Source: Sphingobacteriaceae bacterium (GTDB lineage Bacteria; Bacteroidota; Bacteroidia; Sphingobacteriales; Sphingobacteriaceae). Taken from it: a DNA stretch of 64,000 bases. A program made the position numbers and the translations under genes. The stretch spans positions 124,001 through 188,000 of the forward strand of contig JAQSWM010000002.1 of NCBI GenBank assembly GCA_029266635.1, written 5' to 3'. Below the pieces are notes generated by a model that did no database searches, had not been told where the DNA came from, and saw nothing but the letters and a program-made list of their open reading frames with translations. Position 1 is the first letter of the stretch, and every line of letters begins with the position of its first letter. Below, piece after piece: positions 18,329 through 28,614 of this stretch.

Positions 18329-19099
18329 TTAAATATCCGAGTAGTCAGTCGGATAAAGGAACAGGATGGTGTTCTTGGATGTGTTATGCTGATACTGCGG
18401 CAAACCGCTTATTTTCGCATATTCTGGCTTGAACGCAGCCCAGTGCTTGTCCCGATCCGCTTTGTTGTTGAAGGTGGTCATATACATCAGGTTTGGCATC
18501 CGCGGACCTGAAATCACCTGTCCGTAAAACACCGCATTGAAATCCAAATTCGTAAAGATCTCGATTTCTTTGTCGTTGAACATTCCGATCTTATTTGCAG
18601 ATAGGTTTTCAGTAGCACTTTCGTAGCTTCTTAATTCATAAACACGATCTGTTTTAGGAGAAGTGAGGTTCGGCACTTGCGGTTTAGGCATACCGTCGAA
18701 GGCCTGAAGCAAGATAGATTCCATACGCACATAAGGAATGTCGTTGTAAGCCGCTTGTAAGTAGTCCTTCCCAACAGTTGCGTATTCAGCATCCTGGTTC
18801 AGCTTCTTTTCAAGAGATAAAAATTGATCGGCTTTTTTGAACGGGATGTAAACGTAAATAAGTTGCTCCAGACTGTCCTTGGCAACCGGTTTGAAAACAC
18901 CTACATTGCTGATTCCTGCCCGGTGCAAGGCTGGCAGATATGCATCCTGCAAGAACTTGTCAACACGTGCCTCCTGGGTTTTCGTTTGCAAGTGATAAAT
19001 CTTGATCTGGTAATAATAACCTTTGTGCTTTTTGGCAGAAGCCTGGTTCGATACTGTGATAAATATTAGCGTTAAAGCAAAGAGAAGTAGTCTTTTCAT
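18329..19099 (-). CDS. Secreted NIPSNAP family protein
   Basis: 256 residues from ATG at 19099 (MKRLLLFALTLIFI..., signal peptide ending near SAKK); an in-frame start 17 codons upstream lies before the promoter -33 element and is rejected. The mature part has two ferredoxin-like NIPSNAP repeats, the second starting at 'DRVYELRSYES'. 'YYQIKIYHLQTKTQEARVD' opens the first. Exported NIPSNAP proteins recur in Bacteroidota glycan loci, but their biochemical role is unknown. A clear promoter lies 20 bases upstream; the unknown 115-residue gene follows. Confidence 0.88.
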   Translation of the reverse strand: MKRLLLFALTLIFITVSNQASAKKHKGYYYQIKIYHLQTKTQEARVDKFLQDAYLPALHRAGISNVGVFKPVAKDSLEQLIYVYIPFKKADQFLSLEKKLNQDAEYATVGKDYLQAAYNDIPYVRMESILLQAFDGMPKPQVPNLTSPKTDRVYELRSYESATENLSANKIGMFNDKEIEIFTNLDFNAVFYGQVISGPRMPNLMYMTTFNNKADRDKHWAAFKPEYAKISGLPQYQHNTSKNTILFLYPTDYSDI

Positions 19100-19119
19100 T
19101 TTAATAGTTGTATAGTTTC

Positions 19120-19150
19120 CAAAGCTGCGAATTTGAGTTTGGAATAACAA
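19120..19150 (-). promoter_or_regulatory. Bacteroidota-type promoter for the NIPSNAP gene
   Basis: On the minus strand, TTG (19150-19148), a 20-base spacer, then CAGCTTTG (19127-19120), one mismatch from TAnnTTTG. The spacing matches the -33/-7 rule of Bacteroidota housekeeping sigma factors. It implies a leader of roughly 15 bases. Confidence 0.6.
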
Positions 19151-19279
19151 TCAGTAGCTCGCGAAAGAACATTGTTTTTCGCTCGAAGGAGAGCCTTTGT
19201 TACACAAATGTTACGCTCGCATCTTTCCCATTATGGTAACTTCAACTCTTATCAATCATCGTTTGTAAACCTCGTCTTA

Positions 19280-20218
19280 ATGAATAGTTTAAAACGCCTG
19301 GCGCTGCCCGTTGCGCTTTGCTCTGCACTCCTGGTAATAGGTTTTGTAGCAGCTCCAAAGCTTTTCACGTTTAAGTTCAAATCGCCGGCAGATGTTATAA
19401 GCTTCTTTCAGTATTCAGAAGACCGGATACCTTTTGTAAGCGCTCACCGGGGTGGGCCGATGAAGGGCTTCCCGGAAAACTGCATCGCAACTTTTGAAAA
19501 CACGCTGAGCAAAACGCACGCGATTTTAGAAATTGACCCACACTATACGAAAGACAGCATGATTGTGCTTATGCACGACCCAACACTCAACCGCACCAGC
19601 AACGGACAAGGCAAAATTTCCGACTACACTTTAGCCGAATTGAAGAAGTTAAAGCTCAAAGATACCGAAGGCAACTTGACTCAATATTCTATGCCTACGC
19701 TCGATGAAGCCTTAAAATGGGCCAAAGGCAAAACGCTCCTTGTGCTTGATCAGAAAGATGTTCCAATGAAAGTTCGGGTTCAAAAAGTTGTGGAGAATCA
19801 TGCTGAAAATGCTGCAATAATTATGGCATACAACTTCGCGGATGCTAAAATCGGCTACAGCCTGAACAAGAACATCGTGATGGAAGTAATGTTCAACACC
19901 GTGGAAAAGGTGAAGGAATTTGATGCTACAGGTGTTCCCTGGAAAAATGTTGTAGTTTTTGTGAGCCATACCTTACCAATTAAACGTGAGGTGTTTGATG
20001 AGATACATAAAAGAGGAGCTATGTGCATGATCGGAACCTCCAGGAACTTTGATAGAGACTTCACCACCGGTAAAAGCGACCAAAAGGTGCTTTTCGAAAA
20101 CTATGATCAGGTACTTGCTGCAGGTGCAGATATTATTGAGGCTGATCTCGGCATTGAGGCAGGCACAGCGCTGAAAAAGTATCAAAACCCGAAATCATCC
20201 AAATTCAAATTCTTTTAG
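19280..20218 (+). CDS. Glycerophosphodiester phosphodiesterase family protein (GDPD)
   Basis: 312 residues from ATG 19280; longer in-frame starts upstream run through the divergent promoter region. An N-terminal hydrophobic segment (about 6-28) exports or anchors it. Catalytic GDPD residues are visible: His56-Arg57 ('SAHRGG'), 'PENCIATFENT', Glu84 and Asp86 ('LEIDPH'), and His99 ('LMHDPTLNRT'). It would hydrolyse glycerophosphodiesters or a related phosphodiester. It precedes two sulfatases on the same strand by 15 bases, so it may remove a phosphodiester decoration from the glycan or simply be co-expressed. Confidence 0.92.
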   Translation: MNSLKRLALPVALCSALLVIGFVAAPKLFTFKFKSPADVISFFQYSEDRIPFVSAHRGGPMKGFPENCIATFENTLSKTHAILEIDPHYTKDSMIVLMHDPTLNRTSNGQGKISDYTLAELKKLKLKDTEGNLTQYSMPTLDEALKWAKGKTLLVLDQKDVPMKVRVQKVVENHAENAAIIMAYNFADAKIGYSLNKNIVMEVMFNTVEKVKEFDATGVPWKNVVVFVSHTLPIKREVFDEIHKRGAMCMIGTSRNFDRDFTTGKSDQKVLFENYDQVLAAGADIIEADLGIEAGTALKKYQNPKSSKFKFF

Positions 20219-20233
20219 CCGCTACCGATTTAA

Positions 20234-22111
20234 ATGAAAAAAATTCTTTTTGTACTATTCCTCTATTTATCGCTACAAACCTATGCACAAGACAAACCCA
20301 ATATTTTGTGGCTTGTAACTGAAGATATGAGCCCATACCTGAGCTGCTACGGGAACAAAATGATCAAAACTCCCAACCTTGATAAACTCGCAGCGGATGG
20401 CATACGTTTTACCGAGGCGCATTCAAACAGTGTACAATGTTCGCCTTCGCGTTCTACACTTGTTTCTGGCATCTATGCGATAAGCCTCGGCACCGACATG
20501 CATCGTTCGAAGAATCCTGTGCGGGATGACTTTTACTTTCCTCTTTACCTCCGTAACGCCGGCTATTACTGCGTAAACAATAACAAACAGGATTATAACA
20601 ATCAGAAAACTCCCGCCAATGTGTGGGATGTTTCCAACGGAAAAGCCGATTATCGCTCACGTCCTGATAAGTCGAAACCATTTTTTGCTCAATACAATCA
20701 GGGCATTACTCACATGACCCGTGTAATTTCGCCATTGAACGAGCGCACAGGGCCGCGAGCCGTGGCGATGAACGATGTGGATGTTCCCGCCTACATCCCC
20801 GACCTGCCGGAAGTCCGAAACGACATTTCATGGAACATGGGTGCAGTAGTGAAGATGGACGAGTGGGTGGGTAAGCAGATTGAAGATCTGAAAGCAGCTG
20901 GCGAATATGATAACACCATCATCTTCTTCTTTTCGGATCATGGTGGCACCGTGCCCCGCGGCAAGGCGTATGTGTATGAGTCCGGCACGCATGTCCCGCT
21001 GATTGTAAGCTTTCCGCCGAAATGGAAGCATCTGGCAGCATCGGTTATCCCGCAGGTTAATAACAAGCTTGTATCGTTTGTGGATTTTGCCCCTACTGTG
21101 CTGAGCCTTGCGGGAGTGCCCATTCCAGAGTTCATGCATGGCAAGCCGTTTTTCACCGAGGCAGCTAAGAAAAAAGAAAACGAGGCGCCATATCTTTTTA
21201 CATTCCGGGCAAATCAGAGCTCAAGCTACGCTCCGTCCAGAGCCATAACCGACGGCAGATATAAATTGATCTTGAACTTTCAGAGTGCTTATCCGAACGG
21301 AACCCGCCAGGATTATCAGTGGCAGATGCCGGCTCAACAAGCCTGGGATGTGGCCAACAAACAAGGAAAATTAACTTCGCCCATTTACAAGCGTTTCTGG
21401 GAGCCTGTAGAGCAATTTGAGTTTTTTGATCTGTCGAAAGACAGCATGGAAGTAAATAATCTGGCTGCTGATAAATCTTACGCTGAGGTTTTTAACCGCC
21501 TCAAGGGAGCCCTTAAATCTGAGCTGTACAAGCAAAGAGATGTTGGCTTAATGCCGCCGGCCTACAGGCAGTCGAACAAAAAGGAAGGAGATTTATACAC
21601 GCTTGTCAAAAACGGTAAGATCAACATCAACCCTGTAATTGATGCGGCAATTGTGGCTTCGGAAAGGAAGGTTGCGAACGTACCTCAGCTTATGAAGTAT
21701 TTGAAAAGCGGCGATCCATCTGTGCAATATTGGGGGGCAAGTGGGCTGTGCGGCTTGGCAAAGGTTGGGCTGATCAAGGCAATGCCTGCTGAAGCTGTTG
21801 CGGCGTTTAAATCAAAATCGCACATCGAAGAAGTAAATAATATGCTTGCGGAAGGGATGATTTACACATCCAATTCCAAAGAAGCTTTGGATTATCTGGT
21901 GAGCATTGCGGGAACCTCCGGCACCGCGGCTGCCACGCTGCAAAATGTTGGGAATAAAGCCAAGCCGGTTGCAGGTGAAATCCTAAAAATGCTTGACGAC
22001 AAAAAAGTAAAGAATAAATTCTACCTGCGTTCGGTGCTCATCAACTGCGATTTGTTGCCGTATTCGGATTTATACAAATTGGCTCCTGGCGAGAAAAAGC
22101 CTGAGTTTTAA
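20234..22111 (+). CDS. Secreted sulfatase (formylglycine type), heparan N-sulfatase-like
   Basis: 625 residues; signal peptide ends YAQ (about residue 19). Motifs: 'LWLVTEDMSPYLSCYG' with metal ligands Glu/Asp (30/31), formylglycine Cys69-Ser-Pro-Ser-Arg73, and 'FFFSDHGGTVPRGKAYVYES' containing Asp-His ligands. The 'EDMSP' form of the first metal motif, in place of 'DDLGYGD', is typical of sulfamidase-like sulfatases. A C-terminal tail (about 470-625) contains HEAT-like helices ('SGDPSVQYWGASGLCGLAK') absent from short sulfatases. The next sulfatase starts 10 bases after its stop. Substrate unresolved. Confidence 0.93.
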   Translation: MKKILFVLFLYLSLQTYAQDKPNILWLVTEDMSPYLSCYGNKMIKTPNLDKLAADGIRFTEAHSNSVQCSPSRSTLVSGIYAISLGTDMHRSKNPVRDDFYFPLYLRNAGYYCVNNNKQDYNNQKTPANVWDVSNGKADYRSRPDKSKPFFAQYNQGITHMTRVISPLNERTGPRAVAMNDVDVPAYIPDLPEVRNDISWNMGAVVKMDEWVGKQIEDLKAAGEYDNTIIFFFSDHGGTVPRGKAYVYESGTHVPLIVSFPPKWKHLAASVIPQVNNKLVSFVDFAPTVLSLAGVPIPEFMHGKPFFTEAAKKKENEAPYLFTFRANQSSSYAPSRAITDGRYKLILNFQSAYPNGTRQDYQWQMPAQQAWDVANKQGKLTSPIYKRFWEPVEQFEFFDLSKDSMEVNNLAADKSYAEVFNRLKGALKSELYKQRDVGLMPPAYRQSNKKEGDLYTLVKNGKININPVIDAAIVASERKVANVPQLMKYLKSGDPSVQYWGASGLCGLAKVGLIKAMPAEAVAAFKSKSHIEEVNNMLAEGMIYTSNSKEALDYLVSIAGTSGTAAATLQNVGNKAKPVAGEILKMLDDKKVKNKFYLRSVLINCDLLPYSDLYKLAPGEKKPEF

Positions 22112-22121
22112 AACTTATCAG

Positions 22122-23549
22122 ATGAACAAACTAACATCCAAATTCAACATAGTTTTTGCTGCTGCGCTCTTAGCCTGCGCAAGTTCCTTCGCCCAGAATA
22201 ATGCTAAACCAAACGTGATCTTCATCCTGGCAGATGATTTAGGCTATGGCGATATCGGCGTGTACGGTCAAAAGCTTATTGCAACACCTAATATTGATGC
22301 TTTGGCTGCTAACGGGATGCGATTCACCCAGTTTTACGCAGGTACTTCGGTTTGTGCCCCCTCACGTGCCTCGCTGATGACAGGCCTTCACACAGGTCAT
22401 GCACCGATCCGTGGCAACAAGGAAATGGTTCCCGAAGGACAATTCCCGATGAAAGCGTCCGCCTTCACCATCGCAGAAATGTTTAAGAACGCAGGCTACG
22501 CTACCGGCGATTTTGGCAAGTGGGGGCTTGGGTCGCCGGGATCTGAAGGCGAGCCAAACAAGCAGGGTTTTGATACTTTTTATGGCTACAACTGCCAGCG
22601 CCTTGCCCACGATTACTTCCCCGATCATTTATGGTCGAACACTAGTCGCATTGGCCTTCCGAATACGCTTGAAAAACCTGCCGTTTACGCTCCTGAGCTC
22701 ATCCAGGCACAAGCCCTCAAGTTTATAGAGGCAAATAAAAGCAAACCGTTTTTTCAATTCTTGTCCTACACACTTCCTCACGCCGGCCTGGAAGTTCCTA
22801 AAGGCGACAAGTTCTTCGAACAATACAAAAAGAAGTTCAACGAATCGCCGAAGGATGTAAAGCTGGAGAAGGTTCCGCCGACCTTGTACGCTGGCCAGCC
22901 GTATCCGCACGCTGCTTATGCTGCAATGGTTTCAAGGCTGGACATGTACGTGGGACAAGTGGTAGCTAAGTTGAAGGAGCTGGGAATTGATAAGAACACA
23001 CTCATTGTTTTCTCGAGTGATAATGGTCCACACGTTGAGGGCGGTAACGAACCTGCATTTTTTAACAGCCAAGGAGGTCTTAAAGGCGTAAAACGAGATC
23101 TATATGAAGGCGGTATCCGCGAACCGATGATCATCAGCTGGCCGGCGGTTGTGAGGAAAGGAACCACGTCAGATCACATTGGCGCTTTTTGGGATTTCTT
23201 GCCAACGTTTGCAGACATTGCTGGTCAGCCGAAGCCTTCCGGTATTGACGGGCTGTCAATTTATCCTGTACTGAAATCACAGAAAAATGCTCAGCAACAT
23301 GATTATTTGTATTGGGAGTTCCATGAGAATGGCGGGCGGCAGGCAGTGCGCATCGGGAACTGGAAAGGCGTGAAACTGGATGCCATAAAAAATCCCGATA
23401 GCCCCATTGAACTATATGATCTGTCAACAGACCGGTCAGAATCGAGCAACGTAGCGGAAAGTCATCCGGAAATAGTATCAAAGATCGCTGCCCTCATGAA
23501 AACTGCACACGTGGAAAACCCGGATTTCCCGTTCACCGCCAAGGAATAA
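22122..23549 (+). CDS. Secreted arylsulfatase (formylglycine type)
   Basis: 475 residues; signal peptide ends SSFAQ (about residue 25). Sulfatase core: 'FILADDLGYGDIGVYG' (Asp38/Asp39), formylglycine Cys78-Ala-Pro-Ser-Arg82, 'FGKWGLGSPGSEG', and 'FSSDNGPHVEGG' (about residues 298-309). C-terminal 'YLYWEFHENGGRQAVR' is the usual sulfatase C-domain motif. It lies 10 bases after another sulfatase of different subfamily, so the operon removes at least two kinds of sulfate ester. Same maturation requirement as the other two; no maturase in view. Confidence 0.94.
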   Translation: MNKLTSKFNIVFAAALLACASSFAQNNAKPNVIFILADDLGYGDIGVYGQKLIATPNIDALAANGMRFTQFYAGTSVCAPSRASLMTGLHTGHAPIRGNKEMVPEGQFPMKASAFTIAEMFKNAGYATGDFGKWGLGSPGSEGEPNKQGFDTFYGYNCQRLAHDYFPDHLWSNTSRIGLPNTLEKPAVYAPELIQAQALKFIEANKSKPFFQFLSYTLPHAGLEVPKGDKFFEQYKKKFNESPKDVKLEKVPPTLYAGQPYPHAAYAAMVSRLDMYVGQVVAKLKELGIDKNTLIVFSSDNGPHVEGGNEPAFFNSQGGLKGVKRDLYEGGIREPMIISWPAVVRKGTTSDHIGAFWDFLPTFADIAGQPKPSGIDGLSIYPVLKSQKNAQQHDYLYWEFHENGGRQAVRIGNWKGVKLDAIKNPDSPIELYDLSTDRSESSNVAESHPEIVSKIAALMKTAHVENPDFPFTAKE

Positions 23550-23609
23550 GACGAGTGCTTAGCTCTTTGCGGGAATCCACCTAAATGAATACAATTCGAA
23601 CACCCAGAC

Positions 23610-25547
23610 ATGAAATCTTCAATACGTAAAGCCGGCATTTTGATGCTGGTTTGTTTACTAGCCTTCACTAATCTATTTGCTCAGGTAAGCCTCAATCTCA
23701 AAAAGGATTGGTTTTACACGATGCTTGATTCTAAACAATCAGCGAAGCCGGGTGCCAAAATCAACCAGCCAGACCTTTGGAAGGCGTTGAGAGGGAACTT
23801 CACCGATTCCAAACAGCTTATGCAAATGAGTTGGGAGGAACGGGACAAGATCTGGGATGCGCCCGATGCGTTTTCCTATAACAGCATCGCACAAAATTAT
23901 GCGAAGGCTTATGAGGTATCCTGCAACGAGCGGGGCGTGAAACCAAAGCTGATAACCGCGAATGTGAATGATCTGAACGGATTGTTAGCGGTTCGTAACG
24001 CCTATCTGGATTCGAGAGCAAAGGAATACGTGATCCTCACACCAAAGGCACCCTTAACTCCGCAGATCAACGGGCCTGCGGTGTATGGCGTTCGCCCCGG
24101 GCACCCACTACTCTATAAAATCCCGGTTACGGGACAGAAGCCCGTAAAGCTGACTGTCTCTGGCTTGCCTGCCGGATGTAAGTTCGATGCAAAAACAGGT
24201 ATTATCAGCGGAAGCGTAATCAAAGCCGGAGATTATAAACTGAGCTTTTCTGCCAGCAATACGAAGGGAAAAGCCGGTAAGATCTTTACGCTGAGAGTTG
24301 GGAATGACATCGCCCTCACGCCGCCCATGGGCTGGAATAGCTGGAACTCTTTCGCGAGTGATGTGACTTCGCAAAATATCCGCGATGCAGCAAACAGTAT
24401 CGTGAAAAGCGGGCTTGACAATTACGGCTGGAGCTTCATCAATATTGATGATTGCTGGATGCGCAAGCCGACCGGCGATGATCCGATCTTCGCAATCAAC
24501 AGCGAAATAAGAGCGAAGCTGGAAGCGAAAGATAAAAGTCGGATAACAAGGGGCAAGGTTAGGTTTAACGAGGAGGAACAGATAGGTAAGGTTAGAGACA
24601 ACGATGGGTTCCTCTTGTCAAACAAGGATTTCCCCGATATGAAAGGCTTAAGCGATTACATCCACAGCCTTGGCCTTAAGGCGGGGCTGTATATTTCGCC
24701 GGGCCCTTTTACATGTCAGGGTTACATCGGCAGTTACGGCCACGAAAAAGAAGATGCCATTCAGTTTGCCCGCTGGGGATTTGATTATTTAAAATACGAT
24801 TGGTGTGGCTACAGTACGATAGCCACCGATAAGGAGCTCGCAACTTTTCAAAAACCTTACCAGGACATGCATAAACAGCTTGCTGCTGTTGATCGGGATA
24901 TTGTGTACAGCCTTTGCCAATATGGAATGGGTGATGTTTGGAAATGGGGCAAAGATGTGGGCGGCAATCTCTGGAGAACAACCGGCGACATCCGCGACAA
25001 CTGGGAAAGCATGACGAAAATTGGCTTTGCGCAAGCCGGCAAGGAGGCTTACGCTGGCCCCGGGCATTGGAATGATCCGGATATGCTGGTTGTAGGCTAT
25101 GTGGGCTGGAGCAAGAACCTCCGCCCGACGTACCTTTCGCCGAACGAACAATACACGCACGTTTCCTTGTGGAGCCTGCTTTCTGCTCCGATGATCATCG
25201 GGGCTGACCTTACCAAGCTTGATGATTTTACTTTTAACCTGCTCGCTAATCCCGAAGTTATAGCTGTAAATCAGGATGTGCTTGGAAAACAAGCGGTTTG
25301 TGTGGTAAAGGATGGCGATATACAGGTTTGGTCTAAACCCCTGGCGGATGGCAGCATTGCGGTTGGAGTATTTAACACCGGTGAAACACCCGTCAACTAC
25401 AAACTGGATTTCAACAAGCTCAATTTGAGCGGCAGCCAGATGGTTCGGGATGTGTGGAGGCAACAAAATGTAGGTAAAGCAAGCAAGGCGTTTTCTACAT
25501 CAGTGAACAGGCACGGCGTAAGTTTGCTGGTTTTTAGAAAGGCTTAA
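23610..25547 (+). CDS. GH27 alpha-galactosidase with Ig-like domain
   Basis: Secreted 645-residue enzyme. Signal peptide ends LFAQ (about 25). An N-terminal segment (30-145) is of unclear fold; a He_PIG/Ig-like domain follows (about 168-232, 'VSGLPAGCKFDAKTGIISG'); the GH27 barrel begins at 'LTPPMGWNSWNSF' (about 236). Catalytic Asp in 'YLKYDWCGY' (about 395, nucleophile) and 'DIRDNWESM' (about 463, acid/base). A beta-sandwich C-domain ends the protein. It releases terminal alpha-galactose. It follows two sulfatases after 60 bases, supporting a galactose-containing sulfated substrate. Confidence 0.94.
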   Translation: MKSSIRKAGILMLVCLLAFTNLFAQVSLNLKKDWFYTMLDSKQSAKPGAKINQPDLWKALRGNFTDSKQLMQMSWEERDKIWDAPDAFSYNSIAQNYAKAYEVSCNERGVKPKLITANVNDLNGLLAVRNAYLDSRAKEYVILTPKAPLTPQINGPAVYGVRPGHPLLYKIPVTGQKPVKLTVSGLPAGCKFDAKTGIISGSVIKAGDYKLSFSASNTKGKAGKIFTLRVGNDIALTPPMGWNSWNSFASDVTSQNIRDAANSIVKSGLDNYGWSFINIDDCWMRKPTGDDPIFAINSEIRAKLEAKDKSRITRGKVRFNEEEQIGKVRDNDGFLLSNKDFPDMKGLSDYIHSLGLKAGLYISPGPFTCQGYIGSYGHEKEDAIQFARWGFDYLKYDWCGYSTIATDKELATFQKPYQDMHKQLAAVDRDIVYSLCQYGMGDVWKWGKDVGGNLWRTTGDIRDNWESMTKIGFAQAGKEAYAGPGHWNDPDMLVVGYVGWSKNLRPTYLSPNEQYTHVSLWSLLSAPMIIGADLTKLDDFTFNLLANPEVIAVNQDVLGKQAVCVVKDGDIQVWSKPLADGSIAVGVFNTGETPVNYKLDFNKLNLSGSQMVRDVWRQQNVGKASKAFSTSVNRHGVSLLVFRKA

Positions 25548-25558
25548 CACAGTTGGCA

Positions 25559-25566
25559 TAATTTTG
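25559..25566 (+). promoter_or_regulatory. Promoter -7 element upstream of KTSC gene
   Basis: TAATTTTG matches TAnnTTTG exactly, 26 bases before the ATG at 25592. No convincing TTTG -33 box is seen at the right spacing, so this is weaker than the guaB promoter. Confidence 0.4.
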
Positions 25567-25591
25567 TATTGATGATTAGCAAATACAGATT

Positions 25592-25792
25592 ATGCCATCC
25601 ACCGCAATCGCTGAATATCACTATGATGACAAAGCCGCGAGTTTGTACGTAACTTACGTAGGCGGGGCGTCTTACAGGTATTTTGATGTACCCGAACATG
25701 TATATAAGATCATGAAGGCATCTCAATCAAAAGGGCAGTTTGTAAACTTCAAAATCAAGCCTAACTACCACTGTGAAAAGCTAGGTGAATAA
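25592..25792 (+). CDS. KTSC domain-containing protein
   Basis: Small cytosolic protein of 66 residues that is nearly all KTSC domain: 'YVTYVGGASYRYFDVPEHVY' and 'KGQFVNFKIKPNYHCEKLG'. KTSC domains occur alone or at the end of lysyl-tRNA synthetase-related and phage proteins; their function is not established. It stands alone between the alpha-galactosidase and guaB with its own -7 element, and the guaB -33 box begins 5 bases after its stop. Confidence 0.85.
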   Translation: MPSTAIAEYHYDDKAASLYVTYVGGASYRYFDVPEHVYKIMKASQSKGQFVNFKIKPNYHCEKLGE

Positions 25793-25796
25793 TACT

Positions 25797-25827
25797 TTTG
25801 CTGAATGCTGCAATTTATGTAGCTTTG
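25797..25827 (+). promoter_or_regulatory. guaB: Bacteroidota-type promoter for guaB
   Basis: TTTG (25797-25800), exactly 19 bases, then TAGCTTTG (25820-25827), a full match to TTTG-N19-21-TAnnTTTG. It lies 35 bases before the guaB ATG and is the cleanest promoter in the window. Confidence 0.75.
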
Positions 25828-25855
25828 CCCGGCAAATAATAGTTCCTAAAACTAA

Positions 25856-27331
<1,476 letters not shown>

Positions 27332-27356
27332 TAATCTTTTGCTACTTTAGATTGTA

Positions 27357-28046
27357 ATGTCAACCCACTCTGAAAAGCATTTCACCAGTTCAGATTTCAT
27401 TCGAGATGTAGTGATCGGCATGGCTGATGGGCTCACGGTCCCTTTCGCACTTGCTGCAGGACTGAGCGGCGCAATCAGCTCAAATAAGATCATCATAACT
27501 GCGGGTGTCGCCGAAATAATTGCGGGCTCTATCGCGATGGGCTTGGGCGGTTACCTTGCCGGCAAAACGGACTACGATCATTATTTCTCAGAATTAAAAC
27601 GCGAGTATTTCGAAGTAGAAAAATATCCCGAAAAAGAAAAAGAAGAGGTGCGGGAGGTTCTGGAAGAATATGGCATATCCGGAAGCAGCCAAAAGCTGGT
27701 TGTGGATGAGATGGCCTTAGATAAGGACAAGTGGGTGAAGTTTATGATGCGTTTCGAACTTGGCCTTGAGGAGCCGCATCTCAGCCGTGCCCGCAACAGT
27801 GCTATAACAATCGCAGTGTCTTACGTGGTTGGGGGTTTTATTCCTCTCAGCCCATATTTCTTCACTGAAAGCAGCTTAGATGCCCTCACCTTTTCTGTGG
27901 CCATCACCTTGCTGGCATTATTTGTTTTCGGATATTTTAAGAGCAAAGCAACCGGTCAGCCGGCGTTCTGGGGAGCTCTAAAAACCACCGCTATTGGAGC
28001 ACTCGCCGCTTCTGCAGCTTTTTTAATAGCGAAGTGGATAGCCTAA
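27357..28046 (+). CDS. VIT1/CCC1 family iron/manganese transporter
   Basis: 229-residue membrane protein. The first helices contain 'IRDVVIGMADGLTVPFALAAGLSGA' type sequence of the family (about 15-45), then 'AEIIAGSIAMGLGGYLAGKTD'. A Glu-rich cytosolic segment (about 80-145) corresponds to the metal-binding domain, followed by three C-terminal helices. VIT1/CCC1 proteins export Fe2+ or Mn2+ from the cytoplasm. Starts 25 bases after guaB and may read through from it; the next gene overlaps its end. Confidence 0.9.
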   Translation: MSTHSEKHFTSSDFIRDVVIGMADGLTVPFALAAGLSGAISSNKIIITAGVAEIIAGSIAMGLGGYLAGKTDYDHYFSELKREYFEVEKYPEKEKEEVREVLEEYGISGSSQKLVVDEMALDKDKWVKFMMRFELGLEEPHLSRARNSAITIAVSYVVGGFIPLSPYFFTESSLDALTFSVAITLLALFVFGYFKSKATGQPAFWGALKTTAIGALAASAAFLIAKWIA

Positions 28047-28612
28047 CGGATGTGATTGTTCACTATAAACGAGCGTCAGTAAAATGCTTGTTTGGATGCT
28101 TGATTCTTAGCTGTTTAGTATGTTGCAAATCCGCGATAAATACAACGGTGAACAGAACATACCGTCAGAATATTAAAAGTTTTGTTGGCAAAGTAGATGG
28201 TCCAGATTTGCCAGGGTTTAAACGAGAACTTGAAAAGCAGTTAAACTCCAAATTTCCTGAAGGGAAAGCAGTGTTGATTAACTATTTTCAAAAGGCCCCA
28301 AACTGCATCACAATGAAATTCAAGGCAGAGGATGCTTTGAGGGTGGTGAACAACTCGATCTTTTTATCGACAAAGATGTGTGAAAAGTGGAACGCGGTTG
28401 ACTATTTTGTGTTCTCTGAAGATGCGTATTTTAAAGATTTATATCATCAGCAACTGCATTTTCACCCCGATTCAGGCTTTTTTTATAACAACATTTTCAC
28501 CTTGCAGGATGTGTGCCGAGGGTTCTTTATTTTAAAGCCGAACGGCGATTTTATGAAATATTACGGTGAAGACTATTATTCGGTCGTTGAAGAATTTTTG
28601 AAGAAAGAATAA
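28034..28612 (+). CDS. Putative lipoprotein of unknown function
   Basis: About 186-192 residues. Start is uncertain: GTG at 28034 overlaps the transporter by 13 bases, GTG at 28052 lies just after its stop; I see no ATG near the signal. 'KCLFGCLILSCLVCCKSA' is a hydrophobic lipoprotein-like signal with candidate lipid Cys in VCC. The mature part ends with 'GFFILKPNGDFMKYYGEDYYSVVEEFLKK', giving a possible alpha/beta fold. No known family recognised. AT-richer than its neighbours. Confidence 0.75.
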   Translation: MDSLTDVIVHYKRASVKCLFGCLILSCLVCCKSAINTTVNRTYRQNIKSFVGKVDGPDLPGFKRELEKQLNSKFPEGKAVLINYFQKAPNCITMKFKAEDALRVVNNSIFLSTKMCEKWNAVDYFVFSEDAYFKDLYHQQLHFHPDSGFFYNNIFTLQDVCRGFFILKPNGDFMKYYGEDYYSVVEEFLKKE

Positions 28613-28614
28613 CG

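Noticed and set aside
24789-25466. 225-codon minus-strand open frame
   Set aside because: Lies wholly antisense to the GH27 catalytic domain and resembles no protein family.
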